Shown: positions 33,002 to 42,563 of the stretch, piece after piece | How positions within the stretch are numbered: the stretch's first letter is position 1 | Layout of the letters: each line of letters opens with the position of its first letter | From: Gemmatimonadota bacterium | GTDB lineage: Bacteria; Gemmatimonadota; Gemmatimonadetes; Longimicrobiales; Gaopeijiaceae | Direction of reading: 5' to 3' | DNA length: 64,000 nucleotides | NCBI GenBank assembly: GCA_002724575.1 | Contig: PBPC01000057.1 | Coordinates: 1-64,000 of the forward strand | The notes under the pieces: model-generated | What the model was told of the DNA's origin: nothing | Databases searched by the model: none | What the model saw: the letters and a program-made list of their open reading frames with translations, nothing else | Translations under genes and position numbers: made by a program

Positions 33002-34600
33002 ATGCCAGAAAACTTAGCACAATCAGACTTACGCGATCTTAGTGACCACGGCTTGATTCCAGGGGGAGCGATCTACTGGAATCTCTCTCCCACCCGCTTG
33101 TATGAGGAGTCCTTTGCCCGTGGGGACGGTCAATTGGTTCATATGGGTGGGATCGCGACCGTTACTGCGCCGCATACAGGACGTTCACCGAATGATCGCT
33201 TTGTCGTGCGTGATGAACTCACTGAGGAATCGGTAGACTGGGGGAGTGTGAATGTGCCAATGAGTCCAGATCATTTTGGCGCGCTACGGCAGGACGTGAT
33301 TGCGCACCTAAATGACCAGGACCTCTTTGTTCATGATGCCCGCGCTGGTGCAGATGAAAAACACGGTATGAGTGTGCGGGTAATCAGTGAAAGTCCGTGG
33401 CATGCTCTGTTTGCGCACAACATGTTCCTTCGTCTGGGTCCAGATGAATTAGCTGAATTCAGCCCAGATTTTACTGTGCTGCACGCTCCACACCTTAAGG
33501 CTGATCCTGAACACCACGGCACAGTATCCGGTGCGGCTATCGTAGTGAATTTCTCGGCACGAGAGGTGCTCATAACTGGCACTCGATATGCTGGTGAAAT
33601 CAAAAAGTCGATTTTCTCTGTACTCAACCACATGCTCCCAGAGTCTAGGGTTCTCCCAATGCACTGCTCGGCAAATGTGGGCTCGGCGGGTGATGTAGCA
33701 CTTTTCTTTGGTCTGTCAGGTACTGGAAAGACAACCCTATCAGCTGATGCTGCCCGAGGGCTGATTGGTGACGACGAGCACGGATGGGGTGAAGATGGGA
33801 TTTTTAATTTTGAAGGTGGTTGTTATGCCAAGACAATTCGTCTCTCATCCGAGAGTGAACCCGAAATCTTTCAGGCCACTCAAATGTTTGGCACAATTCT
33901 AGAGAATGTGGTTTTAGATGAGGCAACCTTAGAGATAGATTTTGATAATGGTTCTATAACGGAGAATACGAGGGCTTCGTATCCCATCCACTATATCCCT
34001 AATGCTGTGATTCCAAGCCGGGCAAGCCACCCCATTAACGTAGTGTTTCTTACTGCAGATGCTTTTGGGGTGCTTCCTCCGATCTCCCGACTGACGCCAG
34101 AACAAGCGATGTACCATTTTCTCTCTGGTTATACCGCTAAGGTTGCGGGGACTGAACGGGGCGTGACGGAACCCAAGGCCACTTTCAGCGCCTGTTTTGG
34201 AGCTCCATTCCTTCCCAGGCATCCGAGTGTCTATGCAGAGATGTTGGGAGAAAAGCTAAGGGAGCACAGAGCTACTGTTTGGCTGGTGAATACTGGTTGG
34301 TCTGGAGGTGGCTATGGGGTTGGAAGTCGAATGAAACTCTCGCACACACGGACAATGGTGAATGCCGCCCTCAGTGGTGAACTGGACGGGGGGAATTTTG
34401 ATACGGATCAGGTCTTCGGCATTGCGGTGCCCACAGTAATCTCAGGGGTGCCCACTGAAGTTCTTAGCCCTAGAAAAACTTGGGAGAATCCCGACGACTA
34501 TGACGTTGCAGCATCCAAGCTGGCTGCAATGTTTCGGGAGAACTTCGAGCAATTCTCGAATCAAGTGTCAGCTGAGGTCCTTACGGCCGGACCCCAGTGA
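33002..34600 (+). CDS. pckA: Phosphoenolpyruvate carboxykinase (ATP)
   Basis: 532 residues, standard length for the ATP-dependent enzyme that makes PEP from oxaloacetate in gluconeogenesis. P-loop GLSGTGKTTLSAD (residues 237-249), the oxaloacetate/metal region LIGDDEHGWGEDGIFNFEGGCYAKTI, and the C-terminal TGWSGGGYGVGSRMKLSHTR are conserved. ATG 33002 matches the family N-terminus. Adjacent to maeB but with its own terminator between, so separate units at the same metabolic junction. Confidence 0.96.
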   Translation: MPENLAQSDLRDLSDHGLIPGGAIYWNLSPTRLYEESFARGDGQLVHMGGIATVTAPHTGRSPNDRFVVRDELTEESVDWGSVNVPMSPDHFGALRQDVIAHLNDQDLFVHDARAGADEKHGMSVRVISESPWHALFAHNMFLRLGPDELAEFSPDFTVLHAPHLKADPEHHGTVSGAAIVVNFSAREVLITGTRYAGEIKKSIFSVLNHMLPESRVLPMHCSANVGSAGDVALFFGLSGTGKTTLSADAARGLIGDDEHGWGEDGIFNFEGGCYAKTIRLSSESEPEIFQATQMFGTILENVVLDEATLEIDFDNGSITENTRASYPIHYIPNAVIPSRASHPINVVFLTADAFGVLPPISRLTPEQAMYHFLSGYTAKVAGTERGVTEPKATFSACFGAPFLPRHPSVYAEMLGEKLREHRATVWLVNTGWSGGGYGVGSRMKLSHTRTMVNAALSGELDGGNFDTDQVFGIAVPTVISGVPTEVLSPRKTWENPDDYDVAASKLAAMFRENFEQFSNQVSAEVLTAGPQ

Positions 34601-34766
34601 ATAGTTGGGTGGGCCCAAGAATATTTGGGGCTTCCTGATATCTCGTAGGTACGATGTCCATCTGCCGGGCCATGGATGGGTAGTCAACCCCGTGGCGACG
34701 GTTAGTTCTGGTGGATAGCTTCTTCCGGCTATTAGACCATGCCAGAAGCTGACCGGAGCACGATCA

Positions 34767-36143
34767 ATGAATTTAAAGCTGTTCTCAGCAGTCCTACTTG
34801 TATTGTGTTTAGCACCGAGCATGCTACACGCTCAAGTGCCAGCTAAGGTTCCTGAAGAAGCTCCAGCTCGAATTCACCCTCTCCCATCTTTACGAGAACA
34901 AGCTCTTGAGCAGCAGGCATGGCTGGAGATGCGCATGGAGAGAATCCTTCCTCAACTCATGGCCGAATATGATGTGAGTATGTGGATTCTTTCGATGCGG
35001 GAGTATGCCGAAGATCCTGTGTTTTGGTCTATCACTGCTCCGACCACCTTTGCTGCTCGGCGACGTTCTATCTACGTGATTAATCGAGAAGAAGATGGGT
35101 CACTTGAACGGCTAGCACTTGGTGGTACAAGTCAGGGTGGGATTTTTGAGGCATTTCGCTCAACCAGGCCTGCCCCAACTCAGCCGACTGCGGAGCTTGT
35201 TGGAGCGGAGCAATGGAATCTGCTCCGTGAGTTAGTGGAAGACCGGGACCCCGAGAATATAGTTCTCAATGTTGATCCTGTTTGGGCTTTTTCAGATGGG
35301 CTCCATGCAGGTGAACAAGAAGAATTGCTTGAGGCCTTGGGTGATGAGTATGGCAAACGCGTTAAACACGAACCGCGGTTGGCGATGAACTACATAGCCT
35401 TGCGTCTTCCTGAAATGATGCCTCGATACCAGAAAATCGAGGAAACTGTGCACGCGATCATCTCAGAGGCTTTTTCAAATGCGGTAATCACACCAGGGGT
35501 TACTACTACGGAGGATGTGGTTTGGTGGATGCGCCAGAAGATTCGTGACTTAGGCTACACTACTTGGTTCCACACTTCTGTAGATGTGCAGCGAGCGGGC
35601 GGGGTGAACTCTGCTGGACCTGTGGTCATAGAAAAAGGTGATTTGCTTTGGACTGACTTTGGAGTTGTGGGTCTCAATCTACATACAGACACACAACACT
35701 TGGGTTATGTCTTACGAGAAGGTGAGATGGATGTGCCTTCAGGACTGAAGGCGTGCCTCAACAACTCGAATCGACTGCAGGACATTCTTCTTACTCATAT
35801 GGAGCCTGGATTAACTGGCAATGAGATTCTAGCAAATACCCTGAGGCAGATGAGAGCTGAAGGGATTGACGGTACGGTATATACACATCCGATCGGTGAT
35901 CACGGTCACGGAGCTGGACCCTTGATTGGCCGGTGGGATGGACAGGAAGGTGTCCCGGTCAGGGGGGATGCAGTTTTACTCCCTTCTACGTGGCATTCGA
36001 TTGAACTTCAGGCGACGACCCCTATACCAGAATGGGGAGAACAGCCGGCATCATGTCGACAGGAAGAAGAAGCTTATCTGGATACCACAGGCGAGCGTCA
36101 TTGGGTATTCCGTCGGCAGAGCAAGTTCCATCTGGTTTGGTAA
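34767..36143 (+). CDS. Exported M24-family metallopeptidase (Xaa-Pro aminopeptidase-like)
   Basis: 458 residues. Signal peptide MNLKLFSAVLLVLCLAPSMLHAQ exports it. The C-terminal pita-bread fold supplies the dinuclear metal site: Asp in LLWTDFGVV, Asp in NLHTDTQHLGY, His in HPIGDHGHGAG, Glu in WHSIELQATTPIPEW and Glu in CRQEEEAYLD. The N-terminal half is unlike classic PepP. It probably trims peptides in the periplasm; the exact bond preference is not visible. A GGAG lies nine bases before the ATG. The MATE gene starts 30 bases later. Confidence 0.88.
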   Translation: MNLKLFSAVLLVLCLAPSMLHAQVPAKVPEEAPARIHPLPSLREQALEQQAWLEMRMERILPQLMAEYDVSMWILSMREYAEDPVFWSITAPTTFAARRRSIYVINREEDGSLERLALGGTSQGGIFEAFRSTRPAPTQPTAELVGAEQWNLLRELVEDRDPENIVLNVDPVWAFSDGLHAGEQEELLEALGDEYGKRVKHEPRLAMNYIALRLPEMMPRYQKIEETVHAIISEAFSNAVITPGVTTTEDVVWWMRQKIRDLGYTTWFHTSVDVQRAGGVNSAGPVVIEKGDLLWTDFGVVGLNLHTDTQHLGYVLREGEMDVPSGLKACLNNSNRLQDILLTHMEPGLTGNEILANTLRQMRAEGIDGTVYTHPIGDHGHGAGPLIGRWDGQEGVPVRGDAVLLPSTWHSIELQATTPIPEWGEQPASCRQEEEAYLDTTGERHWVFRRQSKFHLVW

Positions 36144-36173
36144 GGCGCTGATTGCCAGCGAGCGGGTGTTTCC

Positions 36174-37586
36174 GTGAGCAATCAGACTAAACATATCGGC
36201 TTCGACAGATCGATTGTTGAAGGGCCAATCCGAGGGGCTGTATGGAAGCTTGCTTGGCCCACGATGCTGCAGAATATCATCGGTGGGGTGCAGGGCATTA
36301 TAGACCACACGATGGTCGGGAACTATGTCGGTTACGTTGGTAACGCAGCGATTGGGGTGTCCTGGCAAATCTTCTTAGTTGTCATTGTTTTCATTAGTTC
36401 GCTATTCACAGGGATGGGTATTCTTGTGGCTCGGTTTGCGGGTGCGAATGAACCTGAAAAAGTGAATCGAACCGTTTACCAGGCGTTTCTTACATCAGTC
36501 ATGATCGTCTTGCTAGTCATGGCACCGATAGGCTATGCCGCATCACCGTTCCTACTTGATCTGGTAAACGCCACAGCTGAGGTGCAGGCTGAAGCGCTAC
36601 CCTATCTCCGCATCATGTTCGTTTGCTCATTTGGCATGCTGATGTTTTTCATGCTAGGTGGGGCACTGAGATCCGCAGGTGATGCGAGAACACCCTTAAG
36701 ACTCGGAATTGCGCTAACGATCCTCAATATCGCACTCAGTGTCATCTTGATTCGCGGAATGGGTCCAATTCCCGCCTTCGGAACTACCGGGGCTGCAATG
36801 GGGACGGTCATCGCAGGAGCTTCTATAAGCGTATATGCGCTATTCAAGTTATTTGGGGGCCGATGGGTGGTGCAGTTTCAACGCGGAATGAGCTGGCGTC
36901 CCGACTACGTGATTATCAAGCAACTCTTCAAGTTTGGACTCCCGACGGGCATTCAAGGTATAGCGATGAATGTGGGTGGCGTGATTCTGTTGGGTTTCAT
37001 CGGTTCACTCACTATGGGTGCTCAGGCACAGGCTGCGTACGTAGTGAGCTACACGCAGCTTTTCTCATTCATTACATGGACATCCGTAGGAATCATGGGT
37101 GCTACCGCAGCAGTAGCCGGTCAGAATCTCGGAGCTGGTAACCCCGACCGTACGAGTCACGCAGTGCATGTGGCAGCTGGTTTTGGACTACTACTCGCAA
37201 CCGCTATTGGATCCACATTCTTGTTGGTCCCAACTCGATTATTGGGAGTATTCGGAATGGATGATCCTATTGTTGTCGACCTGGGTGTGGAGTTGCTACG
37301 CTACCTTGCATTATCGGGGCTCTTCATAACTGTCGCGTTAGCTTTTACGGGAGGATTGCAGGGCACCGGTGATACAAAGAGCCCCCTCTACATATCGATT
37401 GTTTCGCAGATGATTATTCCGATCGGACTCTGTTGGGGTATTCAAGTATTTTCGACTCTTGATCCTGCTGATATATGGTTGGCAATAGTGCTTGGCCATC
37501 TCGCTAGAGCAATCCTCAGTGTGATCGTATTCAAGCGAGGGAAATGGAGGGGGATCAAGGTCGAGATTGGCTCCGCTAGGGCATAA
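36174..37586 (+). CDS. MATE-family efflux transporter
   Basis: 470 residues with about twelve hydrophobic segments in two halves, each starting in the MATE manner (PTMLQNIIGGVQGIIDHTMVG and PTGIQGIAMNVGGVILLGFIG). Conserved MATE features such as GGALRSAGDARTPL and GGLQGTGDTKSPL are present in the paired positions. Exports cationic or amphipathic compounds using sodium or protons. GTG start; no in-frame ATG gives a better N-terminus. Follows the M24 peptidase closely. Confidence 0.93.
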   Translation: MSNQTKHIGFDRSIVEGPIRGAVWKLAWPTMLQNIIGGVQGIIDHTMVGNYVGYVGNAAIGVSWQIFLVVIVFISSLFTGMGILVARFAGANEPEKVNRTVYQAFLTSVMIVLLVMAPIGYAASPFLLDLVNATAEVQAEALPYLRIMFVCSFGMLMFFMLGGALRSAGDARTPLRLGIALTILNIALSVILIRGMGPIPAFGTTGAAMGTVIAGASISVYALFKLFGGRWVVQFQRGMSWRPDYVIIKQLFKFGLPTGIQGIAMNVGGVILLGFIGSLTMGAQAQAAYVVSYTQLFSFITWTSVGIMGATAAVAGQNLGAGNPDRTSHAVHVAAGFGLLLATAIGSTFLLVPTRLLGVFGMDDPIVVDLGVELLRYLALSGLFITVALAFTGGLQGTGDTKSPLYISIVSQMIIPIGLCWGIQVFSTLDPADIWLAIVLGHLARAILSVIVFKRGKWRGIKVEIGSARA

Positions 37587-37661
37587 GGTTCAGTCGGGTC
37601 GCCTTTACGGGTTCCTGGCCCCATAATGTGCTCCCCTACTGACTCTAGGAGCTAACAGCTC

Positions 37662-38129
37662 ATGGCGAAGCAGTACTGGTTGATGAAATCTGAACCTTAC
37701 GTCTATTCGATCGAAGACCTCGAGAAAGATGGTTCTACTTGTTGGGAAGGTGTGCGGAACTATAAGGCTCGAAACAATATGCGGAGTATGAAAACCGGTG
37801 ATGAGGTTCTCTACTATCATTCAAATGCTAAACCCCCCGGGGTAGTTGGTGTTGCCCGAGTGTGTAAGGAGGCGTATCCAGATCATTATGCCTTTGATGA
37901 GAGCAGTGACTACTTCGATCCTAAGTCCTCTCCGGATAATCCTCGCTGGTGGATGGTTGATGTCGAATTTGTCTCAAAGATCGAGAACGTGGATGAGCCA
38001 CTCGGGCTATCCGAGATCAAGTCAGATCCGAAGTTGGCCGATATGGAGCTCATCCGGTACGGGCGTCTTTCGGTACAGTCCGTGAAGAAATCAGAGTTTG
38101 TCTACGTGAAAAAGTTGGCAAGGCTTTAG
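37662..38129 (+). CDS. EVE-domain protein
   Basis: 155 residues of the EVE (PUA-like) fold: YWLMKSEPYVYSIEDLEKDG, the GVRNYKARNNMRSMKTGDEVLYYHSN core, and GVARVCKEAYPDHYAFD. EVE domains recognise modified bases in DNA or RNA, and the aromatic KSEP and VRNYKARN segments line the pocket. The ligand here is not known. Good AGGAGC site before ATG. Only six bases separate it from the P1 peptidase, so it may lead that operon. Confidence 0.92.
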   Translation: MAKQYWLMKSEPYVYSIEDLEKDGSTCWEGVRNYKARNNMRSMKTGDEVLYYHSNAKPPGVVGVARVCKEAYPDHYAFDESSDYFDPKSSPDNPRWWMVDVEFVSKIENVDEPLGLSEIKSDPKLADMELIRYGRLSVQSVKKSEFVYVKKLARL

Positions 38130-38135
38130 CTCTCT

Positions 38136-39440
38136 ATGGACGTTTCTAGACCCCGAAGACTGCATCTTCTGCCTCTGCTAGTAATCTTGGGATTTACCCT
38201 GGGTTCGCTGGAGGTCCCAGCCTGGATGGTTGGAAGCCGCTCATTGGTGGGCGCCCTAAAGGTGAGTGCACAAAAAGTCCCAAATGCTAGAGCACTTGGT
38301 ATTCCATTACAGGGTGAGCCGGGACTGAATAATGCCATCACTGATGTGGTAGGGGTCGAAGTTGGACACACGACAATTATAGAGGGTCAAGGTCCTCTTA
38401 TTGTTGGAGAAGGGCCCATTCGGACGGGAGTTACCGCGATCCTGCCCCGTGGTCGCCAGTCCGGAGATTCGACTTTTGCGGCTTGGTTCAGTCTGAACGG
38501 CAACGGTGAAATGACTGGGACTACCTGGATCGAGCATTCTGGGCTACTTGAGGGCCCTATTTTGATTACGAATACGCATAGCGTCGGAGTTGTGCGTGAT
38601 GCAGTGATCGCTTGGCAGCGGGATCGCGATCCTTCGTTTCTGTGGGCGCTTCCTGTGGTGGCTGAGACTTATGACGGCAGCTTGAATGATATTAATGGCT
38701 TCCATGTCACAGCTGAGCATGCCTTCGCAGCGCTCGATGGAGCTCGTAGTGGCCCGGTCGAGCAAGGTGCGGTCGGAGGGGGCACGGGTATGCGCTGCCA
38801 CGGTTTTAAGGGGGGCATCGGGTCTTCGTCTCGGCGTGTAGGCGACTACACTGTCGGTATACTGGTCCAATGCAATCAGGGTTCTCGTAGTGATTTGCGA
38901 GTCGCAGGGATACCTGTTGGCGAGATGTTGCCTGAACCTTCTGCATGTTATGCAGATCGATTGATTCCGGCCGAGCTACGGCGTTCAGGCGTTAGGTGGT
39001 GTGACGACGGAGAAGATGCAGCGGGTAAGATGAAACCTATCCCAGAAGGTGCTGGTTCAATCATTATTGTTCTCGCAACTGATGCACCACTCTTGCCGAC
39101 GCAGATCAAGCGTTTAGTTACCCGCACGACCATGGGCCTCGCCCGTATTGGTGGCATGGGATACAACGGTTCAGGAGATATCTTCATCGGGTTTACGACT
39201 GCGAACCGATCGGCAGCCGCGGAGCGCTCGAGGGCAGTGGGTTTGGAAATGCTGCCGAATGACAGGTTAAATCCTTTTATTTCCGCTTCTGTCCATGCGA
39301 CTGAGGAAGCAATACTAAATGCAATGCTCGCTGCTGAGACACTAACAGGCATTAATGGATATACAGTTCCGGCACTGCCACACGATCGCCTGGCTGAGAT
39401 TGTGCAGCGAATGTTTGGGGGTTTCAGAGATTTGCGGTGA
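38136..39440 (+). CDS. P1-family peptidase (DmpA / aminopeptidase-esterase)
   Basis: 434 residues, N-terminal-nucleophile hydrolase that self-cleaves. A signal-like N-terminus (LHLLPLLVILGFTLGSLEVPAW) points to export. Family motifs: NNAITDVVGVEVGHTTI, TNTHSVGVVRDAV, and the autocleavage region GGGTGMRCHGFKGGIGSSSR, whose serine after GIG is the expected nucleophile. Family members remove N-terminal residues, including D-amino acids and beta-peptides. Overlaps the ORF of the M28 gene by four bases if that opens at GTG 39437. Confidence 0.9.
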   Translation: MDVSRPRRLHLLPLLVILGFTLGSLEVPAWMVGSRSLVGALKVSAQKVPNARALGIPLQGEPGLNNAITDVVGVEVGHTTIIEGQGPLIVGEGPIRTGVTAILPRGRQSGDSTFAAWFSLNGNGEMTGTTWIEHSGLLEGPILITNTHSVGVVRDAVIAWQRDRDPSFLWALPVVAETYDGSLNDINGFHVTAEHAFAALDGARSGPVEQGAVGGGTGMRCHGFKGGIGSSSRRVGDYTVGILVQCNQGSRSDLRVAGIPVGEMLPEPSACYADRLIPAELRRSGVRWCDDGEDAAGKMKPIPEGAGSIIIVLATDAPLLPTQIKRLVTRTTMGLARIGGMGYNGSGDIFIGFTTANRSAAAERSRAVGLEMLPNDRLNPFISASVHATEEAILNAMLAAETLTGINGYTVPALPHDRLAEIVQRMFGGFRDLR

Positions 39441-39466
39441 GTAACGAAATACCAAGGAGAGGTTTG

Positions 39467-41071
39467 ATGGAGATGGTGATAAAATCACGTGCGGTACACG
39501 CTGGACTCGTTTTGATGATCATGGGTATGGGTTCGACACCAAGAGACCTTGATGCACAACGCTTAGCGACCGAAGACCCAGTACTCCAGGGCATTTGGGA
39601 TCAGGCAATTGATAACTCACACTTCGAGAGCTTAGCGCAGTCACTGCTTGACTCAATAGGACCTCGCTTGACTGCTTCACCAGGGATGGAAATGGCTCAG
39701 GACTGGGCTGTTCAAGTGCTCAGGAGCTGGGGTATCGAAGCACGTATGGAGCGTTACGGGACATGGGAGGGTTGGAATCGAGGGCCAAGTCATGTGGACC
39801 TGATTTCTCCCCGTGTACGTTCACTTGAGGGTCGGATTCTAGCTTGGAGCCCTGGTACGGACGGACGTCCGATCAATGCTAGGGTTACGTATGTGCCTGA
39901 CATTCGCTCTCCTGATGATTGGCAATCTTTTCTGGCTACAGTAAATGACAAGTGGGTGATGCTCTCATTTCCAGAACCGACGTGTCGGGCGAATGAACAG
40001 TGGACAGAGTTTGCTATGCCTGGATCCGCGGAGCGAATGGCCGAAGATAGAGCTAACGGCCAACAAGCTTGGAACAGGAACCTTCAGTCTACTGGATCTG
40101 TGGATGGGCGCCGCCGGGACTTGCATGCCCAACTCGAAGCAGCCGGTGCAGCCGGTATCATCACCTCCCAGTGGCCAGGCTCATATGGTACGACAAGGGT
40201 TTTTAATGCGTATAACAGAGATACTCCAACATTTGAGTTATCCTGCGAGGACTACGGTTTGGTGTATCGCCTCACTAAGAATGGACAGGACCCGGTACTT
40301 CGTTTGACCGCTGAGGCAGAGAATCTTGGGGAAGTGCCGGTATACAATGTGATTGGTGAGATTCCGGGAACTGAGATCCCGGATGAGTATGTCATGCTTT
40401 CAGCCCACTATGACTCGTGGGAAGGTGGCTCTGGGGCGACAGATAATGGAAGCGGCTCTCTCCTTATGCTCGAGACAATGCGGATTCTCAAAGAGGTCTA
40501 TCCGAACCCGAAGAGAACGATCTTGATTGGTTTATGGAGTGGTGAAGAACAGGGCCTCAATGGTTCGAGGGCTTTCACGGAGGATCATCCCGAAATTGTC
40601 GAAGGGCTGCAAGCGCTATTCAATCAAGACAATGGTACCGGGCGAATCGTAAATCTTTCTGCACAGGGCTTCATCGAAGCTGGAGCGTCTTTAGCAAACT
40701 GGTTGTCACATGTTCCTGCCGAAGTTGCAGGTAACGTCAATCTCAATATACCTGGAAACCCAGGAGGCGGCGGGTCAGATTACGCTTCATTTGTCTGCCA
40801 CGGTGCTCCCGCGTTCAACCTAGGGGCACTTTCCTGGGACTACAGTTCCCATACTTGGCATACACACCGTGATACCTTCGATAAGCTTATATTCGACGAT
40901 CTTAAGAACAATGCAGTTCTGGCAGCTTCACTGGTGTACCTGGCTTCTGAAGACAACGAAAAGGTCAGTCGGGAGAGGCGGACGGTGATGGGTGGTCGTG
41001 GCGGAAGGACGGCCCAGTGGCCGACTTGCACTCCGGCAACACGAAGCTCACGCGACAGCTCAAGGATGTGA
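39467..41071 (+). CDS. Exported M28-family zinc peptidase
   Basis: 534 residues. Signal segment VHAGLVLMIMGMGSTPRDLDAQ, a PA-like inserted domain, then the M28 metal site: SAHYDSWEGGSGATDNGSG (His, Asp), WSGEEQGLNGSRAF (catalytic and bridging Glu), DNGTG and SYxxHTWHTHRDTFD (final His). Probably an aminopeptidase that releases amino acids from peptides outside the cytoplasm. The track's GTG 39437 overlaps the previous stop, but ATG 39467 has AAGGAGAGG five bases before it and is preferred. The C-terminal tail (GGRGGRTAQWPTC) is low-complexity. mmsA starts seven bases downstream. Confidence 0.9.
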   Translation: MEMVIKSRAVHAGLVLMIMGMGSTPRDLDAQRLATEDPVLQGIWDQAIDNSHFESLAQSLLDSIGPRLTASPGMEMAQDWAVQVLRSWGIEARMERYGTWEGWNRGPSHVDLISPRVRSLEGRILAWSPGTDGRPINARVTYVPDIRSPDDWQSFLATVNDKWVMLSFPEPTCRANEQWTEFAMPGSAERMAEDRANGQQAWNRNLQSTGSVDGRRRDLHAQLEAAGAAGIITSQWPGSYGTTRVFNAYNRDTPTFELSCEDYGLVYRLTKNGQDPVLRLTAEAENLGEVPVYNVIGEIPGTEIPDEYVMLSAHYDSWEGGSGATDNGSGSLLMLETMRILKEVYPNPKRTILIGLWSGEEQGLNGSRAFTEDHPEIVEGLQALFNQDNGTGRIVNLSAQGFIEAGASLANWLSHVPAEVAGNVNLNIPGNPGGGGSDYASFVCHGAPAFNLGALSWDYSSHTWHTHRDTFDKLIFDDLKNNAVLAASLVYLASEDNEKVSRERRTVMGGRGGRTAQWPTCTPATRSSRDSSRM

Positions 41072-41078
41072 TTCTGAT

Positions 41079-42527
41079 ATGAGTACGATGGTCCAAAATT
41101 ATGTTGGAGGCGAGTGGTGTGGGGTATCGCACTCGGAGACTCTTACCGTAACCAACCCTGCCTCAGGTGGAGAGATTGGGCGTGTGCCGTTGTCCACTGG
41201 CACTGATGTCGATAAAGCCGTTCAGGCGGCAAAAACTGCTTATCCAGGTTGGCGTTCTACTCCATCACCTGAAAGGGCTAGGGTCCTCTTCCGACTCAAG
41301 GCACTACTGGATGAACATAAGGAAGATTTGGCGCAGTTGCTCACAACAGAGCACGGAAAAGTCATTGCGGAAACGCGCGGTGAGATTCAGAGAGGTATCG
41401 AAAATGTCGAGCACGCTTGTGGGATACCATCTCTCATGATGGGGGATACCGTTGAGCAGATCGCCGACGGTATAGATAGTGCATCGTGGCGCCAACCAAT
41501 CGGTGTCTTCGGTGTCATTACCCCTTACAATTTTCCAGTAATGATTCCTCTCTGGTTTTGGCCATACGCTGTGGCAACTGGGAATACCGTGGTCCTCAAG
41601 CCCAGTGAACAAGATCCACTAACACATCAAAAGATCATTGATCTAGTGGAGGAAGCTGGGCTCCCTCCAGGTGTGTTGAATGTCGTGCACGGTGGGCAAG
41701 AGAGTGTTGAGGCAATTTGTGACCATCCTGATATCGCTGGAGTATCGTTTGTTGGCTCTAGCAGAGTGGCAGAGATCGTTTATAAACGAGCTTCTGCTGC
41801 TGGGAAGCGGGTCCAGTCGCTTGGTGGAGCCAAGAATTACATGATCGTATTACCAGACGCTGATATGGACGTCGCACTAGATGCTTGTGCTGGTTCAATT
41901 TTTGGTTCTACGGGTCAGCGTTGCCTAGCAGGCAGCGTGATTGTGGGTGTGGGGGACGCTCATACTGAGATTCGAGATAGAATGCTGGATACCGCGTCTT
42001 CAATTCGGCTTGGTGATGGCCTTCAGGAGACTACGGATATGGGTCCGGTGATTTCTGCAGCACACCGCGATCGTGTTGTTTCCTTTATTGATCAAGGGGT
42101 AGCTGACGGAGCAAAACTTTCGCTCGATGGGCGGAGTGCCACTGTGGAAGGCCTAGAAAATGGGTACTGGGTTGGACCTACAGTTTTTGAAGATGTCTCA
42201 CCGGATCTCTCAATAGCGACAGAGGAGATTTTTGGACCGGTTGCCGGCATCAACAGGGCGAGGGATGTCGATGAGGCTGTTGGCATGATGCATGCCAGCT
42301 TGTTCGGGAACGCATGTTCGATTTTTACAACGAGTGGCAAGGCTGCCAGAGAGTTCCGGTACCAAGCAGGCATTAGCATGATTGGTATCAATATTGGTGT
42401 GGCTGCACCCATGGCTTTCTTTCCGTTCGGTGGCTCAAAGAATTCCTTCTTCGGAGATCTGAAGGCGCAGGGTAAAGATGCTATTTCCTTCTTCACCGAT
42501 CAGCGAGTTGTGATATCACGTTGGTAG
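41079..42527 (+). CDS. mmsA: Methylmalonate-semialdehyde dehydrogenase (CoA-acylating)
   Basis: 482 residues. Aldehyde dehydrogenase of the MmsA branch: GVITPYNFPVMIPLWFWPYAVATGNTVVLKPSE, catalytic Cys282 in GSTGQRCLAGS, and FPFGGSKNSFFGDLKAQGKDA near the C-terminus, which separates MmsA from other ALDHs. Converts methylmalonate (or malonate) semialdehyde plus CoA to propionyl-CoA (or acetyl-CoA) with NAD. The track start 40992 lies in M28 coding sequence; ATG 41079 fits the family. The next gene is a class III aminotransferase that could supply its substrate. Confidence 0.93.
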   Translation: MSTMVQNYVGGEWCGVSHSETLTVTNPASGGEIGRVPLSTGTDVDKAVQAAKTAYPGWRSTPSPERARVLFRLKALLDEHKEDLAQLLTTEHGKVIAETRGEIQRGIENVEHACGIPSLMMGDTVEQIADGIDSASWRQPIGVFGVITPYNFPVMIPLWFWPYAVATGNTVVLKPSEQDPLTHQKIIDLVEEAGLPPGVLNVVHGGQESVEAICDHPDIAGVSFVGSSRVAEIVYKRASAAGKRVQSLGGAKNYMIVLPDADMDVALDACAGSIFGSTGQRCLAGSVIVGVGDAHTEIRDRMLDTASSIRLGDGLQETTDMGPVISAAHRDRVVSFIDQGVADGAKLSLDGRSATVEGLENGYWVGPTVFEDVSPDLSIATEEIFGPVAGINRARDVDEAVGMMHASLFGNACSIFTTSGKAAREFRYQAGISMIGINIGVAAPMAFFPFGGSKNSFFGDLKAQGKDAISFFTDQRVVISRW

Positions 42528-42563
42528 ATTGATGCCGCTGATCAAGACCTCAGTAAAAGCACT

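Noticed and set aside
39437-39466. GTG start for the M28 peptidase
   Set aside because: A strong AAGGAGAGG site precedes ATG 39467 and the signal peptide begins properly there.
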